From Gordionus sp. m RMFG-2023 (Eukaryota > Nematomorpha > Gordioida > Chordodea > Parachordodidae): a stretch of 64,000 nucleotides of DNA. Position 1 is the stretch's first letter; the number at the start of each line of letters is the position of its first letter. The position numbers were made by a program, and so were the translations under genes. Where the stretch lies: the NCBI RefSeq assembly GCF_954871325.1, contig NC_088775.1:89720805-89784804 (forward strand), written 5' to 3'. Positions 1 through 13,700 of the stretch are shown here, in pieces. The notes beneath the pieces are model-generated. The model ran no database searches and was not told where the DNA came from. It saw only the letters and a program-made list of their open reading frames with translations.

Positions 1-1430
1 CATTTAGTCTTAAAATTTAATTGATAACCCCCTATATAATTTACCATATCCCTATTTTATCGTCAAAAGACTACTACCCCTTCTTCACCCAGGCTATGTG
101 GAACTCAATATTTACTTCTTTAATTTGTGTAGAATTCTCCTTTGATCTATCTTTATAAATCTTATTTTTAAATTTATTTTCCCATTGTCCGATAGCTTTG
201 TGAATTTGAACCTAAATATTTACAAATTTTAATTGTCTTCAGAAATATTTATATCAAGGTTATCCATTTTATATCTACATATTCCCACATATTCGGTTTT
301 TTCTTTGTTGACTTTTAGTTCATACTTTTCTAAGATACATATATCAGAATCGTTAGACTTTCTTTTATTTTGTTAATAATATCGATTTTATAATAACCTT
401 AATCTAACTTTAATTTATTTTTTTGTTATAACGCAACTTAAATATTTATTAATATTTTACTTTAAAATTTAATCAACATAAATATTTATGGGTTCTTGAC
501 ATTTTATTAACGCGTTAATAAATAGTTGAAATGCTTATAGTGGAAAAGAATTTTTAAAAATGGAAAATATAAAATCAAAAATAAAAATGATTTCAAATCA
601 AAATATTAAAAAATTTATTCATAAAAAAGTACAATCCTCATTATATTATAACCATGTACATTATGATAGTAGATTTTATCCAATATTTCAGCAAGATATC
701 AACTGAAAATATTTTATTGCAGTGAATTGAATCTGAGATAGAATGTTATATAGCATATTTACTATTATGAGCATAAGCAGCTATAGACTTAGCCAAATTT
801 TTTATTAGGGAAGGAAGTATTAGGTGGGTTTTCTTATATAAATATTATCGGGGATCTTTAAATCAACTAATTGAAGGCATTTAAATATAATAAATTTATA
901 AAAATAATTCTGTGGTTTCACTTTTTAAATGAAAATGCTTTTTTGCTAAATTTTTTGAACTATCTATATTTAAAAAGTTGTGAACTTATTTTCTTTCAAA
1001 TTCTACTTGATAGGAATATATTGTATACTTTTTTGGGGAAGATGGGATGGGGTTTGAATAAGAGGGATATATTTACGAGAACAAATTTCCGAAGGGGTTT
1101 TCCCCTGTTCTTTTTCCCTAGCTTCGCAACAGCAGTGACCTTATAGCCGACTCTCTCGACTAAATATGATATTCGCAGATATTGTAACACTTTTAAAGGA
1201 TGAAATGAAAAGAGACTTACAATTAGAATTGAAACAATGAAAATTACCTAAACCAAAAAATAAGAGTATTAAGATATTTTAATTTTTAGCTACTTTTAAT
1301 TATTGATATATGAAAAAAAAAGCAGTAAAATTAAATATGTTAGAAAATTACAATTGCATGTCACTCATTTATTATTTTTCTTAAAAATAAGTTAACCATT
1401 AACTTATTGCAATTTTTTTTAAAAAATCAA
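1..1430. other. No recognised gene; upstream region of CEBPZ
   Basis: Very AT-rich DNA with no exon I can recognise. The only compositional break is a less AT-rich patch at about 1035-1170, readable on the - strand as a short basic peptide of about 60 residues that resembles nothing I know. It could be promoter-proximal DNA of the gene starting at 1431 or an exon of a divergent gene running off the window. Confidence 0.3.
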
Positions 1431-4400
1431 ATGAAACAAAAGTGGTATCAAATTCAGGTTATAAACTTTATTATCCTGATAAATATAATTAGTTTTATAA
1501 TAAAATAGATTATACCAAACGATAAACAACAGGAAAATGTTCCTTCTGAAATGGAAAAATCTCTCATTGAAGAGTTATTTGATTTGGCGGAGAAATATTA
1601 TGAAAAGGATGTCGATAAATATGAAATAAGTAAATTAAATATATAATATCAAAGGATTTGTTATTTAATTTTTTTTATTTATTAATTTGTAGGCTATAAA
1701 AAGAGGGATCATGATAGCAGATACTTATTTAAATTATCAAATTCGGGAACGTATTCTGACAAAATATCCTCATTGGTTTTATTGGTTCAGAATTCACCTT
1801 TACATAGTCTTAAATACCTAAGATTGTTGAATAGTAAAAAAAAAATCCTTTTTAAAATAATTTATTATATTTATGAGATGCATAAATCCGCATCTTTCAT
1901 TTTGTTTTAGATAATATATATATATATATATTATGATTTGTACACTAGTAAAGTAAGAAGTGAAATTTTATATAATGCATTCAAGATCGCAGGTTGTGCT
2001 GGTCAATTTTTATATAAAAAAAATGGGCCAGGCTTTGAATATCTTAGTTTTTTTTTAAATTTAATTTGAAATTAATTGGGCCCAAAACAATTTTTTGCCA
2101 AAGAGACCCATAAATTATTTTTTGATGAAGGAAAAATTATAAATTTTGTTATTTAGGATTTTAAAAATAACATTTATTTATATCCCCAGTAAATAATTTA
2201 TATTAACCAAAACTATAGGCGACTGCAAAATTTTAAACTAATTTTAATTTTTTTGCCTTTATATATCTTTAAATATATTATTATTGTTTTCTCCTTATTT
2301 ATAAAAGTTTTTTGTTTTGAAATTAAAACCAGATATGATTAAACTACCTAATAGAAGGATTTCCCTGATGGTCATAGAAGTGATGAGAGAATTATACATA
2401 ACTGAACTCTTACCTCCAAACAGAAAACTTAGAACTTTTGTTCAGCAACCTGAATTACCATTCCTGTACGATTATTATACTAGAAATATCATTGCTCAAC
2501 CAACAAATGGTGTTAGTAATAACAATTGATTTCATATTTATAAAAAAAATATATCAATCTTCAAGATCAATAAATAAAACCTAAATTAATTTTTTCCCCC
2601 AATAATCATTTAGCCAGCATATTAAAACTCCTAACATAATATTTAGCCCAGAAATATAATTTTTGTTTTTGAGTATTTATTCACTTGACATTTTTACTAC
2701 AAATACCTTTTTAATAATAATAAAATTAAATTTTAGCAGTTTAAATAAATCGAAATTTTATAAGAAAAAAATAATAATTTCCAATGACATTAAAGGATTT
2801 TGTTGTTGAAGTTAAGTATCTTTAAAAAAAATCTTTTGATGCTGATATTTTTAAATTTTTTATATTAAATTACTTTTTGCCAATATTTTATAGGTTTTCT
2901 TTAAAAGTTTTTTCATTGTACTTGTTAAACTATAGGTCAGTGTGTTCTGTATAACTTTCCTTAGGGCCCTTTAAAACAATATCAGTATGATTATTTTTTT
3001 TAAATCTTAAATATTACATTTTAAGTTGAAATGGTAAGTAAGATTAAATATATATTTCTCTCTCTTCCAAAAAGCAAGAAAGAAAGGTACTAATAACATT
3101 CATCATCTTCCAACATGTTTTTGCGGATTATCCATAACTACACTTGTAACAAGAGCGTTGTTAAATAGCTCGTTTTGAGCCCGGACTTGATATTTCATCC
3201 TAGAATTCTATTACGCGAGCCTGAAGATTTTGTTTGTAGAAGGAACAAAGTTTTGGGCATCTATCAGCGCAATCTCGAGGCTTAGGCAATATTTTCCTGA
3301 CTAAAATATTGAGTTTGCCGGTTTTTTAAAATATCGAGTTAGCCGGTTTTTAAAATATCGAGTTAGCCGGTTTTTAAAAATCGGCTCAGGACGAGCCCTT
3401 TAACAATACTAGTACCAAGTGCAAATCATTTTTTGTAATTTATCGTAAGATATCTTATCTTTCTTAATTGTAATAAAATTTTTTTTTTTTTTATTAGAAG
3501 TTTAAAATTTACTTTTAGTTTTCGTTACTTTAATATGAATGTATCACGTAAGTTAGAGGGTATAAAAAAGAAATTTATTCATAAATCCTTCACCTTTAAA
3601 GCTTTGATTTCTTATAAAAATCCAACTTTTTCCGATTTTAATCAAAAAAATCAATGATTTAAATGAACCCTCATCTTTTACACATTTTATCTACCATGAT
3701 TATTCACCAATTTATTAAATAATAATGTCACATGATCTATAAAGAACAAGGAAAATAGAAATGTTATATTATCTCTTATTCTAAATCGATTGAAAAAAGT
3801 CCATAAATGTCAATCATGTATCAACGGATACAACAATTACGTTGCTGTTTAAATTTTTTTAAAATTACCCACTACACTCCCCCATATAAAATAAAAAGAA
3901 ATCACTCGTTAAAAAAACCGTTCCAACTAAATTGACCCAAGAAACGTTTGAATCCCTCCTGTCGATCCTCTATTTCGAACATTGTTTGAAACGCGACGTG
4001 TTTTCATCTTTCTCGCTTAAACTCCTCACCAATTTCTCCTCAGACCAAATCCAAGCCTGTAAGAGTGCCGCCCTGTTAACCCTCACACAATTATTGGAGT
4101 ACTCCCCCGAGGGCGAGCTATCGTTTCTCAGATGTTTGGTGGATAAATTGGCCGACCCCGATACCAAAAACGGGGGCTTGGCTGCCCAATGCATTAGGAG
4201 GGTCGTGACCAGACATCCCAACATGAAACCGGCTGTTCTCAAGGAAATAAAAACGCTCGTTTTCGCTAAACTCCTCACTAACTGGAACAATAAACGTTTT
4301 TTTTTAAATTAAATTAAATTTAATAAATTGGAAAATAAGGTTTCATATGATTTATATATTTCTAAAATAAATAAAAAAATATCCCAAAATAACTGAAAGT

Positions 4401-7400
4401 TTTTAAGTCAAAAATTGATATTTTTTTTTATTGGGAATATGGGTAAATATCTATATTATATTATTTTATCAGTTAACACTGTGACCTGAATTATTTTTTA
4501 AAAAAATTTAAAAAGTTTTAAAACTTTAGCAAATTTTTTGAAAATTATAATTATGTTTTGGACATGTTTTAATCTTTTTATATTTAAAATAGCTTATTTA
4601 TTAAAATCACATTAAAGTTTGCGAATTTTAATTTTTTTTGATGTTTTGGGCACAGCCTGAAAAAATAATCTGCGTAGGTTTTTTTATGATTAACCAATCG
4701 GGTCAATCTTCAATGACATTTAGACTGGCGATGCATCCATAATAATGTATTTGAAAGCGTCGATGCAAATCAGCTGGAGCCGCCATTTCGGTAACCCGTT
4801 TTAGTTAATTATTCTCGTGTTAAAAACTTATCTTGCTTCCTTGTCATCTCGATGATCGGGCAATTCTTTAAATAAAGTTTGCGTCAAACATGGGAATAAA
4901 TTGGCCCCTCTTTTAAAATTTTGAAATAATGACACGGGTAATCCAAAATGGCGTCTCCAGCTGTTTTTCATTGATGTACGCTAATGAATGCATCGTCAAT
5001 CTAGGTATTATTATACATCATAGATGTGAAGATATATAATGTGTAGACGATAAAAAAAACAAAAAATTATAAATTAATGATTTGTGATTGGTAACCCACC
5101 ATTAATGTTTGAATTTAATTTTTTTATAATAATACGGATACGTTTAAGCATCATCTCGCGAAGATACGCAAGGCAAGATTAGGGAACGTGCCATTTTACG
5201 CATAGTGACATTCGTCAGATCCTCCTTCATCATGGCCGATAAGGTGAAGGATTCCAGCTTGGCATTGGAAATGGTCAGAATGTTTTTCGCCATTTTCAAG
5301 GTAAAAATCCAAATCGATAAATCCATTATTTTATGATATTGATTTTACCCAATCGATCCATCTCTTTTATTAACCTATACTTGTACCAATAATATAATGA
5401 TGTTCAAATTTTATTTCTCTCTTTCCTCTATAGTTTTTAAAAAAAATGACAAATTTGCTTAAATATATATTTTATTTTATAATCTATTATAATACGACAA
5501 CAAGGAATTGCTAAAAAGGGGGGAGAAAAATTACCCGCCGAAATTGATGAATTCCTTATTTTTGGGAGTAAACAGAGCGTTTCCTTACCTAGATCCTAAC
5601 GATTTTTCTTACGGAGAGATCGTTCAAGAGATTCACATCTTTTTCGAACTAGCCAACAAAATGGAGTTTAACAATAGTGAGCTTATATTATTATTATGAG
5701 AGGATTACACCAATATTACCCGTGTTAATTATCGTCTGGTTGAAAAAGTATCGGATGATACCATAAATATCGACTCGATACATAATTTCGTTACATCTCC
5801 GATTTAGCATTACATATTCTCTATTTTTTTAAAAAAGTATAGTTTGTATGCGCCATTTTGATTATAATTAATTGATTCACGCTATCGCTATTTTTTTGAA
5901 AAATAAGGTATAGAAATACTCATTTTTTTGTACCAAGTCATATTCTCGGAGGAAAATGAAAGCTCACAAATTTCCAACGAGGACCTCAATGCCAGGTATT
6001 ACAAATGCCTCTACAGGAAAGTGCTAGATCCTCAATTTAAGGTTTCCTTCAAGCAGGACAAGCTATTTAATCTCCTTTACAAGGCTATCCAACGTGATAC
6101 GGATCTTAATAGGATAAAGGTTTTAAGTCATTATGTTTTTTTTGTTTTTAAACGCTTTAGAAATTCCTGGCAATTTTATATTATTAACTAATACTGGATT
6201 CTAATTTTTGACTTTATATTTTAGTTGCGTAATCATTCAGCTAAATCAACAAGCTCAGGTCATAACAAAAAATTAGCTGAGCTTTGAGGCGCTAAGAGAT
6301 TGAGCTATCTTTTTTTGATAAAGAAAATCCTGAGGCTAAGGAAGATGGTTTTTGGTTAAAAACTTCGGTTTTCAGCTTTTTAAAATCGGATTTAAAAAAT
6401 ATCTAGCTATTTACCCAACTAGACATAGGACCATATTTAGCCAATTTAGCGCTTAGAAGTGACAAGAATTTTTTATCTTTTTTTTTTACTACAGAGTTTC
6501 TTCAAAAGACTCTTAACTCTTTGTCTTTCCTCTCCGGTGCCTTTTACGTGTGGTACACTGGTTATCCTGTACGAAGCTCTCGAAAAGCTTTCGTCCTCTC
6601 AAACTGCCTCAATATCGCACGAGGATATATTCTTCCCTTCTCGCCGCTGCCTAACACCCGATTCCGATCCCGTTAACGATGCGGCCATCGTAGTGCCTGG
6701 AGGAGAGAAGGGCATCAAAAAGTTTGACTTTGGCGCCAGGGATCCTAGATTCGCGGGGGACTTCGAATATTTTTACGAATTTTATCCGGTAAATAAATAT
6801 ATCTAGGAGAGTATTTTAAATATATACTATACCTCGATTGTAATTGATACGAATAAAAATTCTAAAATAATATTTTAGCCTTTTTTTTATTACTGAAGAA
6901 GAATATATTTATTTACACGAGGAAAATTGATTCATCGGGAAAGAAAAATAATATTTGCACGTTGCAAATAGAAGAGGTTTTTAGAGAGCATTATAATACG
7001 CGTCTAAATTATGAATTATTTTTTTTTACAAATGTTAAAGACGATCCTTTCTCATTAGTAGTGTTGTTAAACGGCTCGTTTTGAGCCGATTTTTAAAAAC
7101 GGCTAATTCTTTAACTACAGGCATCGTTCACTTCTTTAACATTGCTTTTAAGATACTTTCAATGTTAAAAAGATAGGTTACGCGTTTTTAAATAGCGTTA
7201 ACGCCCGGATGAGGCATGACCCAACACGAGTCTTATTTTAGGCATCTTTTTGCCCGTTGGATCCATCTGAACATTATTATATATACAAATCACTAAAAAA
7301 AATTTAAGTTCCTCATGCTGCACTAAGATTTATCCTTTTAAACCCCCCCCCCTTAATGAAATTTAGGACCATTAAATAATAATTATTTTTTGTTGTTGTT

Positions 7401-10223
7401 AGCTGATAAAGCATTTCCATCCAACCGTCTCTCTCTATGCCAATCAACTCCTGGTCGGCAAAAAGCTTACATACCATGGGGACCCGATCAGAAGTTTCTC
7501 GCTCTCAAATTTCCTGGAAAATTTTATTCTTAAAAATCCTAAATCATTATCTACAACGAAACACGGTAACAATATTTCATCAACAAATTATTTCTTCTAT
7601 TTTCTTTTTTGAGAAAAAAAAATTGTTCTCATTTTGATAAAGACCCTATTATAAATTTTGTTTGATTTTCTATATTTCTATCCAAATTTTTTTTTGTTCA
7701 TGAGCCCAATGAAATATTACCTAGGCTAGACCTAATCATATGGTGGCACGCCATTTTGGGTTGTCATATTTTACGTCGAAATTTTTTTTTTCAGTTTCAT
7801 TTATATAATATTAATGAAAAATTATATGGGTGACCAAAATGGCGGGTCACCAGCCAATTTGTATTTAACTACGTTTCAAAATGCATTTTGATGAATGAAT
7901 CCTCAGTTTAGGTCAATGATACATATATATACACTACTAGATTGTCGATTCATTTCATTAAATGCATCTAAAAATGCTCCTACATCCGAGACCTTCCCAG
8001 ACCGGTCCATACCCCGTCTGGGCCTTTAACTATATTTTCTAGCGTGCTTGAATATTTTTTTATAAGGGTTTAGGCTGGACTTGGCCCTAAAAAATTTTTT
8101 TAATTTAAATTCAGCTTATTTAAAACAGTTGCTAACCTAAAAAAAAATATTGCAATTCTTCTAATAATAGTAACTTTCGTATTATTATTATTATATTATT
8201 AAAAATCATTGTCTAAACACTTAAATATTGTTTATTTTCTTTGATAATAAATTAAATTTTTGGATAACGGGGCTCATAGAAAATTTTTTATGAAATGGAC
8301 TTGAGAATTCCTAATATTAAATAAGGGGTGGGAGCTTTAAAAAAATCTTTTTCACTTGGACCTGATCAAAAAGGCTGAGGCCTATGATTAGATGATATAC
8401 ATTAATGTGCATTCATATATTGATAAATAAGACGTCGACATGCAAACTACAAAATGTCGCCACAGCCGATTGCTATGGTTATGTAATATACACTATAATA
8501 TTAATGATCCTCAGTTTATATGCATAATTAATTTAAGGCAAATATTACACACCCTTGTTATTAAACACTCTTTATTAATTAATGCACCTATACTTTCATT
8601 AAAAATAATTTGGGACAGGACAGTTATATTCATCATACATTGTAACTTTTACAAAAGTAAAATGAAAATTATTTTTTCACATAAAATTGGTTATACACCC
8701 TCACCCTCCCCCCCCCCTCTTTTTATTATCCATAGTAAGGCAAATATATTAGTTAATTTAATTATTTGTTATATATTTTTATTTTCTTACTGAAATTATT
8801 GTTTGTAACCACGAAATGTCCGATTCGCAGATGACGATGCCACTCAGGAGACCAACGCAACCTTAGCAGATAGAATCAGAATGACGAAAAAGTGAGAAAA
8901 AAAATATTGTGATTATTGTAAAATTAGGCCTATGCGCCAATGGAAGAAATTGGGTACGGCGGCGTTTTGTCTTAAAACTATTAGTGTAGTGAAACAATAT
9001 CGCTCCAAAATTTCTTGCTTTGAATAAAAAAAAAAATTCGATGTTTTTTAAATTTAATATTTTTGCATTTAAGCGCTAAAAAATGAATCATTTATTTGGA
9101 ATCAATTTTCGCTTTTAAATTTACGAAATTTTTATTTAAATTATTATAATTGTAAAAAAAAAAAAAATTATTGTTTAAATTTGAAGGGGCATTGTGAGGA
9201 TCTTATCTTAAGAAGTGCGCTCAGTGAGCGCTTGCATTGGGGCTGAGAATAGTTTTTTTCTCCCGGTTAAAACGTAAAACCTTGAAAGTTTTTCTTTTAT
9301 CCAAAATTTTAGAAGAGGAGAAAATAATGTAAAATTCTCTCTTTTTTCTAACTCTTTTCAGAATATCGTTTCCCTTCGATTTTTTCTTATAGTTTGCTTC
9401 AGATAACTCATTCTATTAGTTTATATGTGATATGGGGTGGAGGGAGATGGAGTTAAGTAGGTTAAAGATAATCTATTCCTTTAAACGAATATCATGTTAA
9501 TATTTGAAGAAAAAATTGCAATAAAGAAAATAAAATCTATATTTTTCAAATTAGGGAGTAAAACTTAATCATCTAATGAAATCTGACTTATCTGGGTGAT
9601 AAGCCGACAAAAGACTGTGATTTGTCTAATAAAAAAAATATTGTTAAATCGGCTGATTATTTATCCCGTTATATATGGCGTCCCTCACTTCATATTGGGA
9701 TCCAATCCGGCACAATTTAACAGCTGAGCGATTATCCTTACGGTGAGATCAATTCTTCTTTATTGAAATTAATATTAATGAAAGAAAAAAATTGATCTCA
9801 TCAAAACAAGTTTTGTAAAAAAAAAATCGATCAGCTGTTAAATCGTGTCCGTTTGCATCCAGCCTAAAATCAAAATTCTGGCAAATGGAATGGCAACATA
9901 TGACATATGTCACCATCTTCATAAAAGTAACATGTTTTTTAAATTATAGATCTAAAAGAATCAAAAGTTTCACAAACGCACCTCAGGCCAAAAGGAATAA
10001 AACTTCGAATGAAGAAGCGCGAAAACCGACCGATAATGATGCAGACGATAGAATAAAGACGATCTTTAAATCGTCCTCCAGGAAAGTGATGAGCTTCAAA
10101 AAATTGTCGAAAATCGATTTCGCCGACGATTTCGTGACAGGCATCAATAAAAATAATTCGAAAAATAAGAACAAACGCAGGAATAGCAAATCGTCGTTCG
10201 CCAAATCGTCAGATACCGATTAA
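1431..10223 (+). CDS. CEBPZ: CEBPZ / NOC1 / MAK21 ribosome-biogenesis factor, 12 exons
   Basis: Nucleolar HEAT-like scaffold that, with NOC2, escorts early 60S pre-ribosomes (known for the family). I read exons 1431-1457, 1509-1629, 1693-1833, 2333-2509, 3942-4295, 5149-5300, 5505-5676, 5914-6119, 6495-6788, 7403-7565, 8831-8891 and 9950-10223. All have GT-AG ends and all phases agree, giving 2,142 nt or 713 residues. Family landmarks appear in the right order: ELYITELLPPNRKLR, ILYFEHCLKRDV, RHPNMKP, LGVNRAFPYL, RYYKCLYRKVLDP, PVPFTCGTL, KHFHPTVSLYANQLL, YHGDPIRSFSLSNFLENF. The start is the ATG at 1431, just before KWYQIQ, which matches the family's WYHQE segment, so the long N-terminal extension of human CEBPZ is absent. 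After the CBF domain the tail is short and basic, without the acidic stretches or the HRYYKK-type motif. Least certain are the exon 4 donor (2509), the exon 5 acceptor and the 61-nt exon 11. Confidence 0.9.
3154..3411. mobile_element. hAT-like miniature element, GTTGTTAAA family, in CEBPZ intron 4
   Basis: A 258-bp element whose ends are inverted copies of each other (TTGTTAAA..GCTCGTTTTGAGCC at the left; the complement of TTGTTAAAGGGCTCGTCCTGAGCC at the right). It is flanked by imperfect 8-bp duplications, gtaacaag at 3146-3153 and gtaccaag at 3412-3419. The right half has three short direct repeats of an atcgagttagccgg-like unit. 8-bp duplications are typical of the hAT superfamily. Non-coding. 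Confidence 0.7.
4721..5003. mobile_element. Miniature inverted-repeat element in CEBPZ intron 5
   Basis: About 75-bp imperfect terminal inverted repeats: TAGACTGGCGATGCATC... with an inner CAGCTGGAGCCGCCATTT at the left, and the complement TAGATTGACGATGCATT... with CAGCTGGAGACGCCATTT at the right. The element is bounded by TA on both sides, which suits a Tc1/mariner-like target. No coding capacity. Confidence 0.65.
7066..7250. mobile_element. GTTGTTAAA-family miniature element fragment in CEBPZ intron 9
   Basis: Begins AGTGTTGTTAAACGGCTC followed by GTTTTGAGCCGATTTTTAAA, the same terminal sequence seen at 3154, 22135 and 29171. The right end is not clearly preserved. Confidence 0.5.
7721..7912. 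mobile_element. Decayed miniature inverted-repeat element in CEBPZ intron 10
   Basis: Left arm CTAGGCTAGACC...ACGCCATTTTGG and right arm CCAAAATGGCGGGTCACC...CAGTTTAGGTC are imperfect inverted copies. The inner CGCCATTTTGG module is shared with the 4721-5003 element, so they probably belong to one superfamily. Confidence 0.45.
8000..8390. repeat. Interspersed repeat, copy 1 (related to 20283-20605)
   Basis: Shares blocks in the same order with 20283-20605: cttctaataata / cttctaatgata, aaacacttaaatattgttta, aaatttttggata, and a gggcctg/ggacctg tail. Lies in CEBPZ intron 10. Non-coding, class unknown. Confidence 0.45.
9698..9860. mobile_element. Small foldback element in CEBPZ intron 11
   Basis: Two roughly 29-bp inverted arms, GGATCCAATCCGGCACAATT... 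and the complement of ...AATCGTGTCCGTTTGCATCC, both ending inside at TTAACAGCTG. Length about 163 bp, no ORF. Confidence 0.55.
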
Positions 10224-10731
10224 AAAAAATTTTTTTTTCTTCTTGTATGTCTACGTCACGCCTAAAGTAAATCTTATGACGTCATTGGTCACGTGTATAT
10301 TTTAATTATAAGACCCATCTTCGAATGCATATAAACTCCATTTTTTTTTCTTAAAACAAAAGAACATATATAAAACAACTTATAATATTCTTCTCGAAAT
10401 ATATATTGAAAAACGTCAATAAAATGTCAATTATAAATAGACAGATACAACAGTCATAAAATAAAAATATTTATTATAATTGTATTACTCTCTATTTTTT
10501 ACAGTATACGAATTTTTTATTGTTTAAATATTAAAAAAAAAATTTCTTCGACTATTTCTATTTTTTTTTATAAAAAAAATATATATGTGTAAATTAATTT
10601 AATTTGCAAATATTCTAATTATCATTTAATTTACGATTCTTTAGAAGAAGCGCGAAGGCTTATTTCGCGGGAACCAGAATGATTGAATTTAGACGTAACG
10701 CGTAGGTTTTTTTTTACGATATAACCTCGTG
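10224..10731. other. Shared 3' region between CEBPZ and NUP88
   Basis: 508 bp separate the two stop codons of the converging genes. An AATAAA at about 10421 is a candidate poly(A) signal for CEBPZ, and an ATTAAA on the - strand near 10630 is a weaker candidate for NUP88. No other feature seen. Confidence 0.5.
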
Positions 10732-13700
10732 TCACGTGCCCAATTTGCGCATTCTGTTCAAGAGGGCATTGATACGTTCGTTTTGTTCCTCGACCATTCC
10801 TCGAAATATTTCTACGTTTTGGGGGGAATAGGCGGATCCGACATTTTTAGACATTTTAGTCGTATCCTTTTTCTCGTTTCCCTTTTCCTGTTTGTTGCAA
10901 GCCAATCCCAGTTGCAGGTTCGCCATTTCGAGCTTAACGTCCATGTCCTGCAATTTATTGACTAAAGGAAATAACAGGTAATTCATTTTGTAGGACAGTT
11001 GTTGGAGCGTTCTTTTGATCTCGTGCGTGTTGATAACAGTATCCTTATCATCAGTGGAGGGGCCAAAGAATTCGATCTTTCGGAAAACAACTGTGACTCT
11101 AGCTTTAAAGGACCCTATTTTTGCTTGTAAAAATGTCCATCTCTCCTGACTCTTGAGCAGTTTAGCTCGCAACGCTTCCATCGCTTTCGATATCTCATCC
11201 CGCTTAGTTTGCTGGGAAGCCATCACGTGATATAAGTCCTTTTTTTAAATATATGCACAAATATTATTTAAATTAATTTTTATTTCGATAAGCAGGGATT
11301 TATCATTCCCCAAATTTTTTTTAATGCAACTAACAAATTACAAGAATTTCAGGGTGGGTCTGGATATTTATTTTTAAATTTTGTGGTCAGACTGCGCTTT
11401 AACTATCGAGCAGCATAACTGGTGCGGGTATAGCAACCTCCCAGAAAATTTAAAATTGTCACACAAAGTTGGACAATATTTTGACCTGGATTTTTCCATA
11501 GCCTCACTTATTTTTTTTGTTTTAGTTCTTAGAAACAAAACTCTAAAGTGGTGTAGCTCTTAATAACTTTTATTCCTTAATATATATATTCTACACTTGG
11601 CAGCATTGGACTTGGATCTGTCCATACAGAGCTCTGGAATATATATTTTAGACTTTGTAGCTTTTAAATATAACAAACCACACAAAGTATGGAGGCATAT
11701 TTTTTTAAATTTTGGGGGTATGAAAAAACATCAATTATGTGAAATATTTTATGCACCTAATAAGTTATTAAATTTTATAAAAGATTTAAATTTATGATCC
11801 AAATTTTAAAAAAAATACAATTTAAAATTGAGGTTTGTTCTTACTATGCCAGTGTTTATATAAGTGTTGAAAATGTAAAAAAAAATGAATTTGTTGAGTT
11901 CCACCTAAGATAAAGATAGACGATAAGTTGGAATAGAAATAAAACAAAATGGTGACTTTCATTATTGATTAAAGAAAAAATCTAGAAATAAATAATCAAA
12001 TTAGATTACATATTAAAATATTATATTATGAATGATAGTAACCTTTTTCTTGACTAACAAATCATCCAAAGCTTGGTTCAATTTAGTTACATCTAATCTT
12101 CCATTTTTGCCCTTTCCGAATAACATAGTATGGTTCTGGAATTGTTCGGTATTCATCAGCTGGTCCTTAACTATGAGTGAAAGTTCATTCTGATCTTCCA
12201 AATGGGTGGCTAAACTTTGCAAAAATGTCGAATTCTCTTTATTCATGTATTCTCCAGCATCGAAAGTGTGTTGTTTCAAGCACGAATTGGAATCTAGAAT
12301 ATATATTTCAACCATAGTATTTTTTGTATCCTTCGAAAAATTACCTGCCAATGGAACAAAATTTATATCAAATCCATTCAAGAAATTATGTTCATTTTTA
12401 CAATTAGATTTAAAATCAATTAGTATTTCCAGACTAGAAGATTTAGAAACTTCTTTGGCTATAAGATATAATCTTTCATCCCTGGCAGCATTTTTGTCCT
12501 GAAATAATTTCCCAGAATTTAGGCTAAACATGCTATTGAGTTGTTGTATTTTGGTAATCCAAGGAAAATGGAACATGGATATGCCGCAACTAGGTTGAAT
12601 GACTAAATAGCCTACGGCGTAAAGTGGTGATATGTTAGAATGAGAATTGTTATTATGGCAAAATGGGAAAAGCTTTATCGATGGTTGAATAAATGTTTTA
12701 ACAGTATCAAAAATGTAAGCATGATAAGTTATTAATGACTCGGATAGAGGAGGGTCCCTAGAATGATTCTTATTTAATGAGGGTATTAATGCACAGTGTT
12801 TGAAAATACAATTGTAATGGTCTTCTGAATAAGATGAGTTCTCATCTTGAATATTGCCATTCACATTTGATGATAACTCAAAATCTAATTGACATAGGAC
12901 TAATATATTTGGGGATATTGAAGGTAGATAAATCATGGAGTGATACTCCAAATTTATGTCATCTATTTCTTTTCCTGTAGGAGTTATATCGAGATTATAA
13001 AAATGTGAGTAAAAAATATTGGAAACATTTTTCTTTGTAAAAGTATTGCCAAAACTATCAAGCCCTGCATATGCATATGGAAGGTATAAATATAGACTTA
13101 GAATTGTTCCATCAGCTTTCATAAACAATAAAGTATAAGAAGAATTGTTTTCAACATCTGTGGTAATTAAATCAGGGCCTACTACAAAATCTATATAAGT
13201 TTCACCTAATGCTTCAGATATTTTTAGGCTAGATATATGAGTGCTAGTTTCAGATATTGAATTATTAGGATCCCCAATATTATCAACAAAATTGATGTTC
13301 ATTATATTGCAAAAATATATGGGAAAATTTGGGTAATTTAATGAATAAATGCAAAATATATTTTGCTTAGTTAGTTTACATACAAAACTATGGTTATAAA
13401 AGTTTAGCCAATCACATTTTACAATGTATTGCTTATTTTCATCATTTGAGAATATATTTTTTAAAGTATAATTTAAAGTATCTTTATGTACATCCCCAAT
13501 AGGCTTTAATTCACATGCTCTTTCACTTATATAAGCTTGATCATCTTGTCTTAAATAAAAATCTCGAATTTCTTGGATAAAGGGTATATTTGTGTAAAAT
13601 ACATTTTCATTACCCCATAATAATACTTGAATAGAACTACTTTCTCGATTTTTTACATTTAGAGTTATAGTATGAATATCATTAGATGGTGATGGTAATA

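Noticed and set aside
3970-4290. - strand ORF of 106 codons
   Set aside because: Shadow of CEBPZ exon 5, whose + strand translation carries clear family motifs.
5144-5326. - strand ORF of 60 codons
   Set aside because: Shadow of CEBPZ exon 6.
8440-8793. 117-codon + strand ORF
   Set aside because: Lies in CEBPZ intron 10; low-complexity, no motifs, and not in phase with the flanking exons.
10732-11226. Stand-alone coiled-coil gene, possibly NUP54-like
   Set aside because: An acceptor at 11238 in phase with the donor at 12043, and better agreement with the NUP88 C-terminus, make it the last NUP88 exon.
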